DNA of 64,000 nucleotides from Monarcha castaneiventris obscurior. Its lineage: Eukaryota > Chordata > Aves > Passeriformes > Monarchidae. The notes beneath the pieces were generated by a model. It worked only from the letters and a program-made list of their open reading frames with translations, was not told the origin of the DNA and searched no databases. The stretch spans positions 14,499,501-14,563,500 of the forward strand of contig JAMPIT010000258.1 of assembly GCA_026261815.1 (NCBI GenBank), written 5' to 3'. Positions 13,069-26,400 of the stretch are shown here, piece after piece; position 1 is the first letter of the stretch, and the number at the start of each line of letters is the position of its first letter. The translations under genes and the position numbers were made by a program.

Positions 13069-16000
13069 CTGTTCCCAGAAAGGAAGGCAAAAAGAGAGGG
13101 AAAGACAGATGTTTAGAATATCGTTTTGCTTTTGACAGATGAATACATTTGCTGTCGTATAACACTTGCATCAGACCTCATCCGAAAGGACAAAAGATAA
13201 GTTGATACGATCACAAAATTAGATTTCAGCCTGTCAAAACAGAATGTGCACATAACTAATAAAGAGTCAGGTTTGTTTGGCTGTATTTTTAACATCACAT
13301 AATTTAGATAAATGGCAGTGAGATAGCTCTGCTGAAAGGTCAGGCATACTTAAACAGAAATGGCTGCTCTTTTCTGCCAAGTTCAGGTGCAATCAGTTTG
13401 AAAAGTTACTACACAGTACTCCAGTTTAGTTATGCCAACGAAGAAACAGTCCCTACTTTTGGTAGGTAATGTACTGTTTAAATGGGTACAAAACCCACAC
13501 ATATATTAATTTCTAGATTTCTATATTAACAAAGTCGAGGATATGTCTTGCACAAATACCTCCAGAAAGGACTGTCCTAACCAGCTTTATCCTACAATTA
13601 AGACAGAAGTATCCCCTGATCTAGGGGGAATAAAACAAAACACACCATCATGAAAATAAGAAAGGAGAAAAAAGAAACGTAGAAAAGTTTTTCAACGACA
13701 AAAATTTCATGCAACAAGTAAACAATTTCCACTATTTTTGTTCCCAAAATTTGACACAGCTTCGTTGAAGCAACAGACAAACATTTAATTGTCCATGGAA
13801 AGCACCGCTCATGCTTGAGCCCCCTGTCAGAGCGCAGCCAAGCTCCGCTCGGCAGCAGCTCCATACCCCTGCTGGCTGCAGCACATCCCGGCCAGGGAGC
13901 TGTGACCACTGCACTACAACCAGAAGGAAAGCTGCAAATACATCCAAATTAAAAACAGGGAGCAGGTCAGACAAGCCTCATGCTGCTCTGCACAGGACAG
14001 CACAAACAGGGCTTGCTCAGTTGTTAAGCCTGAATGGGGATAACTGGGTTCACATAAAAGAGACAACCTGTTTTCACATGAAGCCTTCTGCAATTGGAAA
14101 TTCCAGATGGAAGCAGCTATTTGTTACTGCCTGAACATTATTCTCAGCAAAGAATTATTTACACACCAAAAATGGGTGTTAAAATATGGACACCTCTCTG
14201 GAGGACTCAAGGAGCAGCTCTGTAAATCCAGCCAAGTTCGCTGTAGAAAGGGAGACATGAAAAAGACTCATTTGAACACCTTCCCTCTGACCCTCTTTTT
14301 AGGTTTGTACTTTAATGATAGAAGAGATCCTTGATAAGATCTGAAACACCACCATTTCATTTGATGAAAGATTCATCATTTGGTGATTTTTCAAAAGAGT
14401 ACAGTTTGCTTGTTCAGCTAAACTGCAGTATTATCACTGTTTGTGATTTGAAGAATTAACTTGCTTCAAAGAATTAACAAAATTAACCATGGTCCTTTTG
14501 AAGCCTTTGCAAACTCAACTGAAGTGCTTTGCTACACTGTGGCCTATGTTGCTCAGGTAACAGAATCTGAGGAAAATGTGAATGCAGATCTCTGTCAAAG
14601 TTTCAGTGATTTGGCAGCAATCATATTCCTTCCCCCAACCCCAGCCTGGAAATGCAAGCATGCCGTTGTAATGGTTCCTCCTTACACACCATCACACTAC
14701 AATTTCAAGTAAGAACTAACCAAAAGGACAGGAAACTCATTGGCAAAAGGCATAGGGCTATGACTGTTCCCAAGAAGTCTATTTGGATCAGGGACTTCTC
14801 AGGCAGGCATCCTCCTGCAACTATCAACTATCCCAAAGCCCTTGCTTCAGTTCAAGAATGGTCCCTGTTCCGGTGACATAAATAGATGGAGCATCTGAGA
14901 GCTGTATTTCCACAAACAAAAATATCTGCTGCTTCCTGCTTTGCTGCAGAAACATGGGTCCTTCCGCACTGGTTAAGACAGCCTACAATTCCCAAAACAG
15001 CAGGCTCCTAAGAAGTACAGTGTGCCTAAACATACACCCAGTGACACATCTGGTGTCAGCCTCAGGCTGCCCTTCGGTCCCAGCGGCAGAAAACTTTGTT
15101 TTCAGCATCCACCTGGGTATCTCAATAAGGAGCCATCAGCAAAAGCTTAGTCCAGAAACACCGATAACCACAAGCCTCCAGCCTCCTCCACCAAGGCTGC
15201 TTTCAGGGACCCACCGCCTTCCACAGGACTCAGGACAACCCCATCCCTGATGCCAGAGGTCATCAATTGGAAATGCTCACTGAAACTCATCCAAATGGTA
15301 CACTTACACATACATCTCCCAACTGCAGCTCCTGCAATTGCTAGCAGTATTTGCAAGCACTGCTTCCCCTTTATTCGAACTTGGCCCTGATCCTGAAAGC
15401 CCTTATGCCCATGTTTATTTTAGTAACAAACTGCTTCACATGCAAGTATCTGCACAACCAGTGGTTCAATATCACAGAGCAAGTTTTTCAGTGTTGTTAC
15501 CTGTTACAAGAATGAGTCAATTTTAAATAAATACAAAGCTTTGAGAGACATACGGGACAGGAACATACTTTTTGTTCTAGAGCAATGTTTCATTCAGAAG
15601 AATGCTGCCTACTATCAGCATTTTCACATATATATTTAATATTATATTCTATATACTTAAGACCATGTCTTCACACAAATAGCAAACCTGACAACAGTTC
15701 CTCCTCAAAAGGCTTCAATATGGTGCTCGAGAAGAAAAAAGAAAAAAAAAAGTCAGGTATTCCCTTCCCCTTTCACTCTATTGACAAAAAAATAAATAAA
15801 TCCGTATTTCAAGTTAAGCCATGATAGTAACAACACGTGTATGCTCAGAAATCAAAGTTTCTATGTTTCAACTCAGCTGAGGTCAAAACTGACATTCGGC
15901 CAACTCCGTGGGCACAGAAAATACTTCACCACGATACCATGCCTTGCTTTGCAGATTGCATGGAAGCAGCGAACAGCTTTATCCAGCCTCTCCATATATG

Positions 16001-16489
16001 GATCAAACAATTCTCAGCTCTTCTGGCTGATATTTGAACACGTTCTCTTTCACTAAGTTTCCTAATAGAAGTATAAAATACAGCCACTATATATTCAAAT
16101 AGAACAACGGCAAAACTGAAAACTGATTTGTAAGATTTCGAGCGCATCTTTAAACAGCGAACAAACCAACCAACCCCAGCGGGCAAGCAGCAGCCGAGGA
16201 GTGACAAGCAGATGTGGGACAAGAGAACGAGCAGCACACAGCGCTGGTCTAAGCCCCAGCAGCTCTGACTCTCGGCAGGAATTCCCGCTCCCAGAGGAAG
16301 CGCAGGAGCCGATGGCACGCCGCCGCTGAGGACCGATTCGAGAGCCAAGCTCACGCACGGCCCCCGGCGCGGCGCTGCGGGCACGGAGCATCCCGGCGCC
16401 GCGGAGCCCCGCCGGCGCTGCCCGGCAGGTGGAGGCGCGCCCGCGGAGAGGCAGCCGGAGCTCCGCGGCCGCGCCAGGCGCGCACTTAC
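13069..16489 (-). other. SYDE2: SYDE2 intron 1
   Basis: A 3.4-kb AT-rich intron between the short first coding exon and exon 2. It has short A-rich tracts (for example near 15737-15750) and no recognised repeat family. The last part (about 16290-16489) runs into the CpG island that covers exon 1. Confidence 0.7.
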
Positions 16490-16598
16490 CCTGCGGGGCG
16501 CAGACCCCGCCGTGGCGGTGCCCGGCGCCCGCCGCCGCGCCTCGCTGGGACCTCCTGCCCCGCAGCTTGGAGAGCGTCCTGCGGAGCGGGTCGGCCAT
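16490..16598 (-). CDS. SYDE2: SYDE2 coding exon 1 (start codon)
   Basis: The ATG at 16596-16598 opens with MADPLRRTLSKLRGRRSQRG, which I recognise as the SYDE2 amino terminus: a short basic segment. The exon supplies 36 codons plus one base and stops at CCGCAGG|GTAAGTG, a strong donor, giving phase 1 to exon 2. Joining exons 1-3 gives 642 continuous codons with no stop. In mammals, as I recall, the region before the C2 domain is considerably longer, so either the bird first exon is short or part of the N-terminus differs. The exon lies wholly in a CpG island. Reading through the donor also gives an open frame, so an intron-retained form cannot be excluded. Confidence 0.82.
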
Positions 16599-16853
16599 GC
16601 CTGGCGCTGCCTCCGCGCCGCGCTCAGCGGGCGCTGCCCCCCGGCCCGCGGGAGCGCGCAGCCCCCGAGCGCCGCGGCGGCCCCGCCGGCAGCCCCGGCC
16701 CCGACCGCCCCATGGCGCCGCCGCCGCGCGCGCCCGGCCCCGGCTCCGCCGCGCACATACTTGGCATAGCTGAGCGGGGTGAGAGGGCGCCGCGCCGCGC
16801 CTGCGCGCCCGCCCCGCCCCGCCCCGCCCGCTGCGCGCGGGGTCGCCCCGGCG

Positions 16854-17160
16854 GAGCCGCGGCTGCGTGAGGGGCGGGCGGTGCCCGCCGGAGGGGCCGC
16901 CAGTGCCGTGCCCCGGAGCCGCGGCTGCGTGAGGGGCAGGCGGTGCTCCCCGGAGGGGCCGCCAGTGCCGTGCCCCGGAGCCGCAGCTGCGTGAGGGGCG
17001 GGCGGTGCTCCCCGGAGGGGCCGCGAGTGCCGAACCCCGGAGCCGCGGCTGCGTGAGGGGCGGGCGGTGCTCCCCGGAGGGGCCGCCAGTGCCGTACCCC
17101 GGAGCCGCGACAGGGCCCGGGCACTGCCCGCCGGAGGAGCTCGGGGATGCCGTACCCCCG
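16854..17160. repeat. 62-bp GC-rich minisatellite, four full copies plus a degenerate fifth
   Basis: The motif GAGCCGCGGCTGCGTGAGG (GAGCCGCAGCTGCGTGAGG in copy 3) begins at 16854, 16916, 16978 and 17040, exactly 62 bp apart. A fifth copy from 17102 diverges after the first bases. Copies differ by a few substitutions (for example GTGCCCGCC against GTGCTCCCC). It is immediately upstream of the SYDE2 GC boxes. The repeats keep long open frames on both strands because of base composition; these are not taken as genes. Confidence 0.93.
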
Positions 17161-18928
17161 GCCCCGGGCATTGCGCGGGCACGGAGTCCCCATCGGTACC
17201 CTGTTCCCCACGGCGGCCCCCAGTGGCATCATCTCCTTCGGCAGCCATGTGCGTAACGTTTCATGACAAAGACCAAAGGAGTCGCAACATATTTTAAATT
17301 CTTCTTTTCCCTTGATGTTGCTTCCCCCCGCCCCCAAATAAACAAATCTGTGGGCTGAAAACTTATTTCTGCCCCCTGGGCTCGGGCCGTGCACATGGCA
17401 GTTCTCGCTCCCCGGCAGGTTCTCCGCAGGTTCTGCGGGGCTGGCGTGCGGGATGGAGTTGGCCTCGTTAGCAGCTGTTACTATCCCAGCCCAAATGCCA
17501 CGCTGCTAGAAGACAAACAGCATTAGGACAGGGCAAATAATGTGCTGAGGCTGCTCAAGTGGGCAAAAATCTAGTTTTGGTGTACGTGCTACTCAGCTAT
17601 ATCCTGCATTGGTTCCATTAGCAAGTGCACAGCTGTTCAAAACCTACCTTAGGAGATGATACAGCATTTTTTAGCAAGATAAAGTACTGAGACAGTTTTG
17701 TTGGTTAACTTGTACCTGGGTCTACATCTCCTACATTTAATTTCGTTATACACAGCTTCAGGACTATATTTTGCAGCTTTTTATGCAGCACAGCATACAA
17801 ACAATCTGCAGCACACCTGTCTTGTGGTGGGTGAGAGCAGAGGGTCCACTGCCATCTCCTGCCCGTTGGCCGAAGGTTGGCTGTCACCTCGCTGTGGAAG
17901 GCAGCCAGGAGCAAACAGGCATCCCATGCATTCTGCATGCCCAGCACTGCCTCAAATCCTGGGCCAAAGGAAGTGCTCATTTGGTTCTAGAGAAAGCAAC
18001 ATGCCACATATGAACATCACACATGCTCATAGATTTCCTCTCTTACCCAATTTTGAGGAAGGTCTAACAATTTGCTCATCTGAAATGAAATCTTCCTGAA
18101 GAACAAAATTAGATTAAAATTTTGAATCTTTATATGTGAGACACCAACAGTAGTAACCCAGTAATACCTGTATTTCTACAACATAAAAACAACTCATTAC
18201 AGAGTAGTTGTGATTTCTCTTAACCTAAAATAAATCTCACAATAGTTATCATACGTGAGAGTGCAACAACTTGAAATGCTATTTTGCCATCCTGTGTTTT
18301 GAAATAATTTGCATTCCTTTAAATACACATATTGTGAAATATCTGTGTATGGGTTTCAGAGCAAGATATAAAACCATTCCAGAATGCCTTTAGTTGGGAA
18401 AAATCCCAGAAGAGATGGTGGTGGTTTGGACGGTCCCAATACTCACTGCTGTGAGGATGAGGAGTTGTGAGTCCCAAGGGATCTGTCTGGCCTCTGTCCC
18501 TGCGGCCTCAGATCCTGCTCCCCCTGACAGCTGCATTGCAGCACCCATGGACTGGGTTTGGAACTGCATCTCGGGCAAATCAGCATGCAAGAAATGCATA
18601 AATCCAAAACTATCAGTGCTTTTCTGACAGCAAGCTTGCTGTGCACAGTTAATGCATCTGTCTCCAGCAAATTCATTCACAATTACATTTTTCTTCATTA
18701 CCCAAAGGCCCAGGTAAAGGAAAAGCCCAGCGCCACCTCACCTGAATTGATCTCACCTGATTAGGTGGTTTTCATTCCCAACAAAAATGTTTGATTTCCA
18801 GCTGGAATCAGTATATAAAGCTAAGCCTTTTACTGTAGGGATCTGTAGGGACACAGTAGAAGAAGAAAAGTATAAACAAATTTGATGGGGCTTTCTGTTG
18901 TTTTGCATGTCATAATTAGATGCCAAAG

Positions 18929-19080
18929 CAGGTTGCCCAGAAAAGCTGTGGGAATTCTATCCTGGAGACATTGGAAACTTGTCTGGCCCTGGCCAAAGTC
19001 ACCTACGTGGCTCCTGCTCTGTGTTGGGGCTGACCAGACAAACTCCAGAGATTCCATCCAACCTAAATTACTCTCCTAAC
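18929..19080 (+). mobile_element. CR1 LINE 3'-region fragment (degenerate)
   Basis: The order AGGTTGCCCAGAAAAGCTGTGG, TCCTGGAGACATTGGAAAC, TTGGGGCTGACCAGACAAAC and CCATCCAACCTAAAT follows the avian CR1 3' region (GGTTGCCCAGAGAAGCTGTGG, then the TTCAAGGCCAGG and GGTTGGA blocks). It is interrupted by many substitutions, so it is an old copy. The assignment rests on my memory of the consensus. Confidence 0.7.
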
Positions 19081-22000
19081 CATAAAGTTTTCTTCTAGTG
19101 GAGCTGCCATGCTCCCTAGCTGAGACATGGCTTGGATAGAAGGAATGAAGTCCAGCCAAGTGGAACACCAGTGACAAAATCCCCATTAAAATTCTGCATG
19201 GCCACCCCAGCTTGACTGCCCTGACCTTACTGATGCTATCAGGAGGTGAGCTGTGCCACCAGCACATGCATGCCTGAAGCAAAGGGCATGCATTTGAACT
19301 CTGGGTGAGGAAATCTGTCCCATTGAAAAACACCAAAAGGATTCAAAACAGCTAGCAACTGAATTCTGGGCTTTTTCTGCAAGAAACATTGTTGCAACCA
19401 CTTCAAACTGAGCAAACCAGTTTACATCTACCTTGACTCTTATCTGCAGACCTTCACATTTTCCACATGTTCTCATAGGAAACCAGATTCCTTCTGTTTA
19501 TGTGTGCCTTTGATTACCTGAAATATTTTACTAAGGAATAATAACTTGCTGCACTTAAAGTAACTGTATGTAACTTTAAGCAAGTTCCTCTAATTTAGGA
19601 GGCATTTTTGAAAATGTTTGTTACTTGGGTATTTCAGCAATTAAAACGGTATTAGTAGAAAATAAGTACTGGCTAGAGTAAGGACCAAATCCTGCAAAGA
19701 ACTGGTATACTGGCATTTGGTGTGCAGTACTTACTGCCTTCTCCCATGAGTATTAGCTATGGAAACAAAAGAAAATTCAACACCATTGTGTTTTCCATGC
19801 TGCTTCACACAGTATTTCCTTCATGTTCTGTATGGTTTTAAATGTTAGTTTAAGCACTTAGATTATTCCTCTATGCAATAGGCGCACAGGAAATAGCTTG
19901 GTGAAAAGCTGCCAATAGTTGAGTCTATAAACACAGTTTGATCTGTATCTTAGAAAATTGTTTCCACTCCAAACTGTGGTTACAAAGCACTTTTTCTTGT
20001 TGGCAGCTGGATTTTTTTTTAAATCCCTATGCATCCTGTATTTGCCCAACAGAGTTGGCATTGATCACACAAAAAAAACCCCTGCAGATAAAGTAACATT
20101 AAGGCTCTGGCTGGAACTAACTTGAGCCAGTGGAGTAAGAGTCAAAGCTGAGCTTTTGTTTTCAGCTCAGCCTGTTTTGTTCAGGAGCTGTAAAGCACAC
20201 AGTGCTGAATGTAAGTCCCTTTACTTGGCCTTCTACAAAAAGTAAAAGCAACTTTAAGAGGATGGGCCTAGAGCTTGCATTGATTTGAAGAGGCTTCTTC
20301 TTAGGAGACTGGCAGATACTTAGGACCGGTTAAACTGTAACTTTCAACAAAGAGAAAACAGTATTCTTCTGATGGTACAAAGAGAAATGTTTTTTAAAGT
20401 TTTTTTCATTAACAGATTGAGATCTCACCAATTACTTAATGATAATGTGAGAACTGTAAATAACTGAACAGGCAAGAAGTCCAACTTCAGTTGTAAAAAA
20501 AATGCATTGATCAGTAGGATATCCGTGGTGAAGATGCTGATGCATAGGTAGCAATGTTTGGGCACTGATATAGATGAATAATGAAATTATGCAGCTAAAT
20601 ATTTCCTAATAAAAGACTGAAAAATAACCTTTCCAGCCTTGCTGACAGCATCAGAGATAAGCTCTGCCTCAGCAGATAGGCTGAAGAAGTTATGCTTTCC
20701 TAAGCACACAGGCTTTCATTTCTGTACACGCTTGGGGACTGGTTTTGAACTGCTCTGGTCTGACTTCAGAAAATTTCATCTCTCATAACGTACAAGATCT
20801 CAAAGGTATCTAAAATAATGGTTTCTTATTAATTTAGGAAGTACCCGTGGAAAGATGTACTTTCTTTTCCTTCGGTGGGATTCTTTTGTGTGAGTAAAAC
20901 TAAAAGTGTCTGGAAACATGAATGAGTCTCCTTTTCATTAAAGCTTTACAAATCAGTATCTTTCTTCTCTCAAGACCTGTCACAGACAGAAGGATAAAGT
21001 GACAACTATATGACTAAAGTGGAGCTGATGACAGCTGGGAACTGGAAGCATTTGAATGCCCCAATAAAATCTATGAGCACTCTTTTTATTGAAAGCGTCT
21101 GCCTTCCTGACATCAAAATGGACTGAAATAAGAGTCCCATGAAACTCTATCAGGCAGCTAATAGCTGTGTGTCTTATCTCCAGCCTGCCAAATGACTGAT
21201 TTCTCTCAGATGCAGACACCACTACAGTCATCCATACCTTTGTTACCCCCCCACCCTATTTTGAACCGGCCAGCCAAGGCACCCCGGAGGCACAGAATAC
21301 AGCTGCTTATCTTAGGAAGACAAATGGGACAATAAAACATTTGTATTCTAAACCTGAGGAGGCTGATAGACAACAGGCTGGACAAAACTGAAGTGTTCAT
21401 TACCAAAATGGGTCCACCATCCGCTCCCTGGTCACTGGAAATATTTGCAGTTGGAGCTGCCCTTTTTAAAAGCAGATTTTAGAGACTCCAAGAGCAGTGA
21501 AGTGTTTGGCTCAAACCACTGGCTCCTTCTGGAGAGCATCCTTGCCAGACACCTTCTTCAACCAAAACTGCTTTAAGAGGCACTGCTGATGATCTTACAC
21601 CTGGTGCAGTGCACCTGCACTGCTGTTGCTTGGCCATGTCCAACAAAAGGTGGGTGCCTTTTCACCAGGAGGTACCACACTTGTGAGAAGCCACTGCCAT
21701 CATCAGTTCTTCTCTGACTCCAGCGGTGTGGGCCACCTGGACTCTGGCAATGTGACCTACAGCATCAGGATGGTTACCCTGCCCTTATGTGAACTGCTGA
21801 GCCCATTGCTTCCAGGGGCAGGGTCTACCTGTCCTGTTAAACTGTAATTAAAATTAAACAGGAAAGGATTTTAAAACCTAGATTCAAATGAGCAATGTGA
21901 TAGAAATTCTTCTGTTCATAGTTACCAGCTAACTTAAGCAGCAGGCATGTTCACAGCTCTGCCTTCTGTGCTTTGCTTAAGCAGAAATAAGACAGTAATT

Positions 22001-23462
22001 CATGCTCTTTTTAGCATCTTACACATTTTTTTTAAAGTTAATAATTGACTTTTTAGACAATGCAAGTTAACATCTCTATGAGTTTTTCAAAACGTCAGTG
22101 AACTTCAGGGCTGTCATTACCACCTCTGCCTGCAATCTTACAACATGCCAGTGCTATGGTAGGATGTCAGTCTCACTGAAGATATGCTAAAAATACCAAA
22201 GTATTTTGGATATAAAGAAGCCAAAGCATTACCCATACAGTAAAAATAGTCAGTATCATGACCATCACCACAATTACCTTCTCCTAACATGGAGACAAAA
22301 CCAGCAGATTGGTGGCACTTAACCTTGCCTGAAGTGAAAGAAAACACCAGCAAATAGTGTAATATACTTGGTCAAAAGAAAAACAGCTTCAAACTTTTGC
22401 TCAAAACATCAGGAGATTCTCTGTGAAGGAAATGAAATCACAAAACAAGCATTTATCTGTCTATTTTGTCCCATGTCTTTAGGCCAGGACCATATTTGTG
22501 GTCCTGCCATTTCTGCTCCAGAAGGACAGAGAAGAAGCAGAGCCCTGACCAATGTCCACCAGTGGTCCATCTTTCTCCTTGGCCTTGTGCCTTCACAAAG
22601 TATCCACCACCATTCAGGCTCTCGCAGAATTTGGCTATTAATCCAAATTTAGATTAAATGTAAGATTTGTGAATCTCATCCCCCACCTAGCTGGAGCTAT
22701 CAGGTTTTTGAGCTGTGTCCTTTAGCAGCCCCTGTTAATGCTGAACAGGAACCTGTAATACCTGCAGACTCTTAGCATGGCTGGCTCTGCCAGGCCACCC
22801 AACACAGTCCAGGGGATGTTGCAAGGTACATCTATCATAAATCACATTATGCACAGGGCCTTAAAACCTGCTGCAGATGCAAACTTTATTTATTAAAAAT
22901 CCTGCAAAACTTGTAACACTCTAAGAATATCTCGAATGATTTCCAATTACCTACTATCAGCCAACAAAATGCCAGACAGGGGGAACACAGTTAATGAGCA
23001 CCTTCTTAGGAACATTTAGAAAGTGGATTCCCCTTTCTTCCACTTCCAGCATTTGACATAGTGATTTTTCAAATCATCAACTTCCAGACTCTGAGTTTCA
23101 CATGAGAGCAAAGTATAGAGGACTTCTAAATGTGGCATCAGGAAAAGCAATATACAGAAAGAGAAGTGGAAACATCCTTAAATTGAAAGACTGATCCTTT
23201 TCAAGAACTGTATATAGTGTGCTGTGCTCAAAGTACTTGACTTAAGATAATCATAAGGATGCCTTAAAGATGTATTTTCATAATCTTAAATTTTAAGTTT
23301 CTGTAGGCAAAATCTGGCAATGACGTTCACAAGCTGAAAGGACCTAGACTATTTTTCTCTTTTATGTAAGTGAAATAATTTTATTACTCAGAAAACTTTA
23401 CATGTGTGCATATAAGATAATTTCATTATAGTTATCCTGCATGCTACAAAGCCAAAATAAAT

Positions 23463-23478
23463 GGGGGGGGGGGGGGGG
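23463..23478 (+). repeat. Homopolymer of 16 G
   Basis: An uninterrupted run of sixteen G, followed by AAGGGGAGGAG. Such a run can form a G-quadruplex and is prone to length change and to sequencing error, so the exact length should be treated with caution. Confidence 0.9.
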
Positions 23479-26400
23479 AAGGGGAGGAGCCAGAGAAACA
23501 CAGCATATCACCTCAGGCTGCTGAGAGATCTGTGGAATTTCATATGTGAAATATTCTCTTTTTTCTTGCCATTGTGTGTGCATCAAACAGAGCAATCTGA
23601 GAAGTTAATGGTAAGGAACCATGGAGGTTTTTTTGCATGTCCTGGAGTGCACCTATCAAGTAAAACCGTGTTTCATCAGAGAAAAAGGTTTTCCTGCTTT
23701 GGACAGCCAGTATGAAATACATGTTTTGACCTGATGAGCTTTCTTGACTTGTAAAGAGCAGTGCAGCAAGGAGATTAATACTTGAGCCAGCTGGTTGCAG
23801 CAGGGAAAGTCCCTTATTTGCAAATTTGCCAGAGTTGCTGCCTACCATCTGCTGACAGCTTGCTCCCAGCACTCACTGCTGTGATAACAAGGAATGGCAA
23901 AAGCACAGCAGCTCATGGGAAGGTGCTATGGTCAAGCTTCTTTTAATTATTAATGTCCATCATTACATTCAGTCACTCCTGGGAGACAAAACAGAATCCA
24001 AGGAAATGGAGGTGAAAAATAGATTTAGAATCTCTTTTGTGCTCCCTTAATCACCCATGTCCTCCATTTGCTCATATTCAAGTCCATCTGTGTTTAAATA
24101 TCTCGAGTTACATGGTCCTGTTATTATCCCAATGACCTCACTGGTCATATGGTTAGGAAGCATTTCCAAATATTTAACCCAAATGTTAGTCAGCTGTTCT
24201 ATCTGGTCGTGTCTCATGTGATGTATTGGTGTAATGTCCTGCTGGTCTTCTGTGGCTGCTCAGACCATGGCACATGGTTCTGGGTCGCACCTTTCCCTGC
24301 CCAGCCTAGCAGACCACACCACTGGAGGCAGAGGTGACACCAGGCACTGGCACAGGGACCACAAGCCAGTCCTGCATGGGTTCCCCTGAGCTTCCAGGAA
24401 TATTACCTGGACAATAAAATATATATTCAAATGCAATTTACTCTTTCGAGTAACTGAAAATCAATTTACTTTTCACTTTGAAATATTGTCTCCATGGGAG
24501 TGGAAAGTCAGTATGTCTCAGCTGATTGCAAGTATTTGAGAAAGGCTACAAAGGCTTCTGTGCTTTCTTGAGTGGGCACTCACAGTAAGGGCACTCTTCA
24601 GGTGAGATCTGTTAGAGAAGTGTGAGCTATTGAAAATATTCAAAATATTTACATTCTTTAGTGGATAGAAACACTACTTTATCCTAATCTCTTCTCTAAT
24701 TACTTGAGTTTCCAGCTATGCCACAGCATAATCTGTGTAATGTTCACAACAAAGACTCACAGCATTTTAATACAACAAATTTCACATGGATATCACAATA
24801 CTGGCGTTCTGAAAGACCATGTATATCTAATAGATTACATAAATTTTTCAATGTATATTTCTCCTGATTTAACCCCTCAACTTTCCTTCTTAGTGCTAAA
24901 TTTTTTTTCCTAAATGCCATATTCTTCTCCAGAATAACAAGACTCACTGGTATGTAAAAACCAATTATTTAAAGTTAAGCTTCTGGGTTTTTTACATTGA
25001 GCTGTGAGATCTAAACTGACAAATTTTAAAATATACCTATTTTTTGATAGGTTTACCTTTGTATGTTTCCAAACACCAGTTTCTGCTCTGAAACATCATG
25101 TCCAAGGTCATTTTCAGTGGTCTTCCACTTTTCTCTGGCAAATTCCCCTGTTGTCTATATATGAAAGAAACACATTTAAACCGGATATACTGAGTGTAAA
25201 AACAGAATTTGCATGGGAGGGACAAGGGCAGAGGGAAGTCTGAAACTAAAATTACTCCAAGTAGCTTATTCAAACTGTGTTTCCAAGGTGACAAAAAACC
25301 CTTTATTGCAAGGTTGCTCATTTATGTTGTACAGTTGCCAGGATTTTGATCTAATTTTTAGTACTGAAGAACTAAAATTATCCCACTTCTCAAAATAAAA
25401 CCCAACCAAACAAAACAAAACAGATTTTAACTGTGTAGTGGCTTCTGTCTTCAAAACCAGCAACAAAAGAAAACCAGGTCAAATTGTACAGCTGCCAATT
25501 TTAGCATCCCTTTGGAAGATGTATCCCCAAATAGCACATTCTAATCAAGCATGCAGTTCATCAGGTGTCACAGGCTAAGTTCTGCACTGAAACCCCTTTA
25601 CCAGTTTGCAGCCTTTCTGAGCTGGCACCTTGCACATACGTGTGACAGACAGGACCCCACCCAGGCAGCTATTGGTGGGGCAAAGCAGGCTGAGAAAGGA
25701 AAACCCTGGGGAAACATACCCTGAATGTGCTTCTTCAGATCTTCACACATGTATTTCGGGGAAAAAAAAAAGAACCCTAAGCAAACACCAAAGACTGCAT
25801 CCTGCACAGCTCTATGAACAACCCCAAAACTGACAGATCAGTTCAGCAACACTGCTGAGGCAGTAAAGTGGATCTTTTGTTAAATACAGTGTCAAGTCTC
25901 AGAGCTTTAACACCTAAATATCATCAACATCTTGTCTGAGGATTCAAAGCCCTCTTTTGCACAGCACATTGTCCTTCTTCGTGGAAAAAAACTGGAATAT
26001 TTCTTTTTCTTCCCCAGTCCTGCCCCTTCCTCTTATCAACATCTTGCTCTCATAGAAAACACTCCAAAATTTGACTTCAGAGTCATCTTCCCCCTCTACT
26101 TTGCCTGCTTCTGAAACACAAGTAATCAATTAATGCTCTGAGCCAGCATACTTTTCCTTTCTAAAGAACATATGGGCTCAATGAAGACCCTTAGGTATTT
26201 ACCTGCTTTACCTGAAGAACCACAGAGAACGATGCCCCCATAGTTTTACCTCCTGTCTTTCCCTTATCACTTCCTTCCCTCTCTCACCCTGTCACAGCTG
26301 AGCTTACTGCAGGGGTTTGGGACATAGGGACAAGTGCCATGACATAGCTCCATAGAAGATTCATTTCCTGAAGCAGACCTTCACCATCTCTAGACCTCAC

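Larger units (their letters stand above)
16290..17200 (-). promoter_or_regulatory. SYDE2: SYDE2 CpG-island promoter and 5' UTR
   Basis: A dense CpG-rich block begins inside intron 1, covers the start codon and continues upstream. Runs of GC boxes (GCCCCGCCCC type) at 16808-16831 lie about 210-230 bp upstream of the ATG. I saw no TATA box, as is usual for such promoters. The transcription start is probably between about 16600 and 16800 but cannot be fixed by eye. A 62-bp minisatellite forms the upstream half of the island. Confidence 0.75.

Noticed and set aside
12354..13135. 235-, 232- and 137-codon plus-strand open frames
   Set aside because: They lie exactly opposite SYDE2 exon 2, which has protein-family support. 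They are antisense shadows.
15926..17248. 440-codon and 358-codon minus-strand open frames over the SYDE2 promoter
   Set aside because: They come from the 62-bp minisatellite and GC-rich promoter. Only the short MADPLRR segment in one of them is real, and it ends at a donor.
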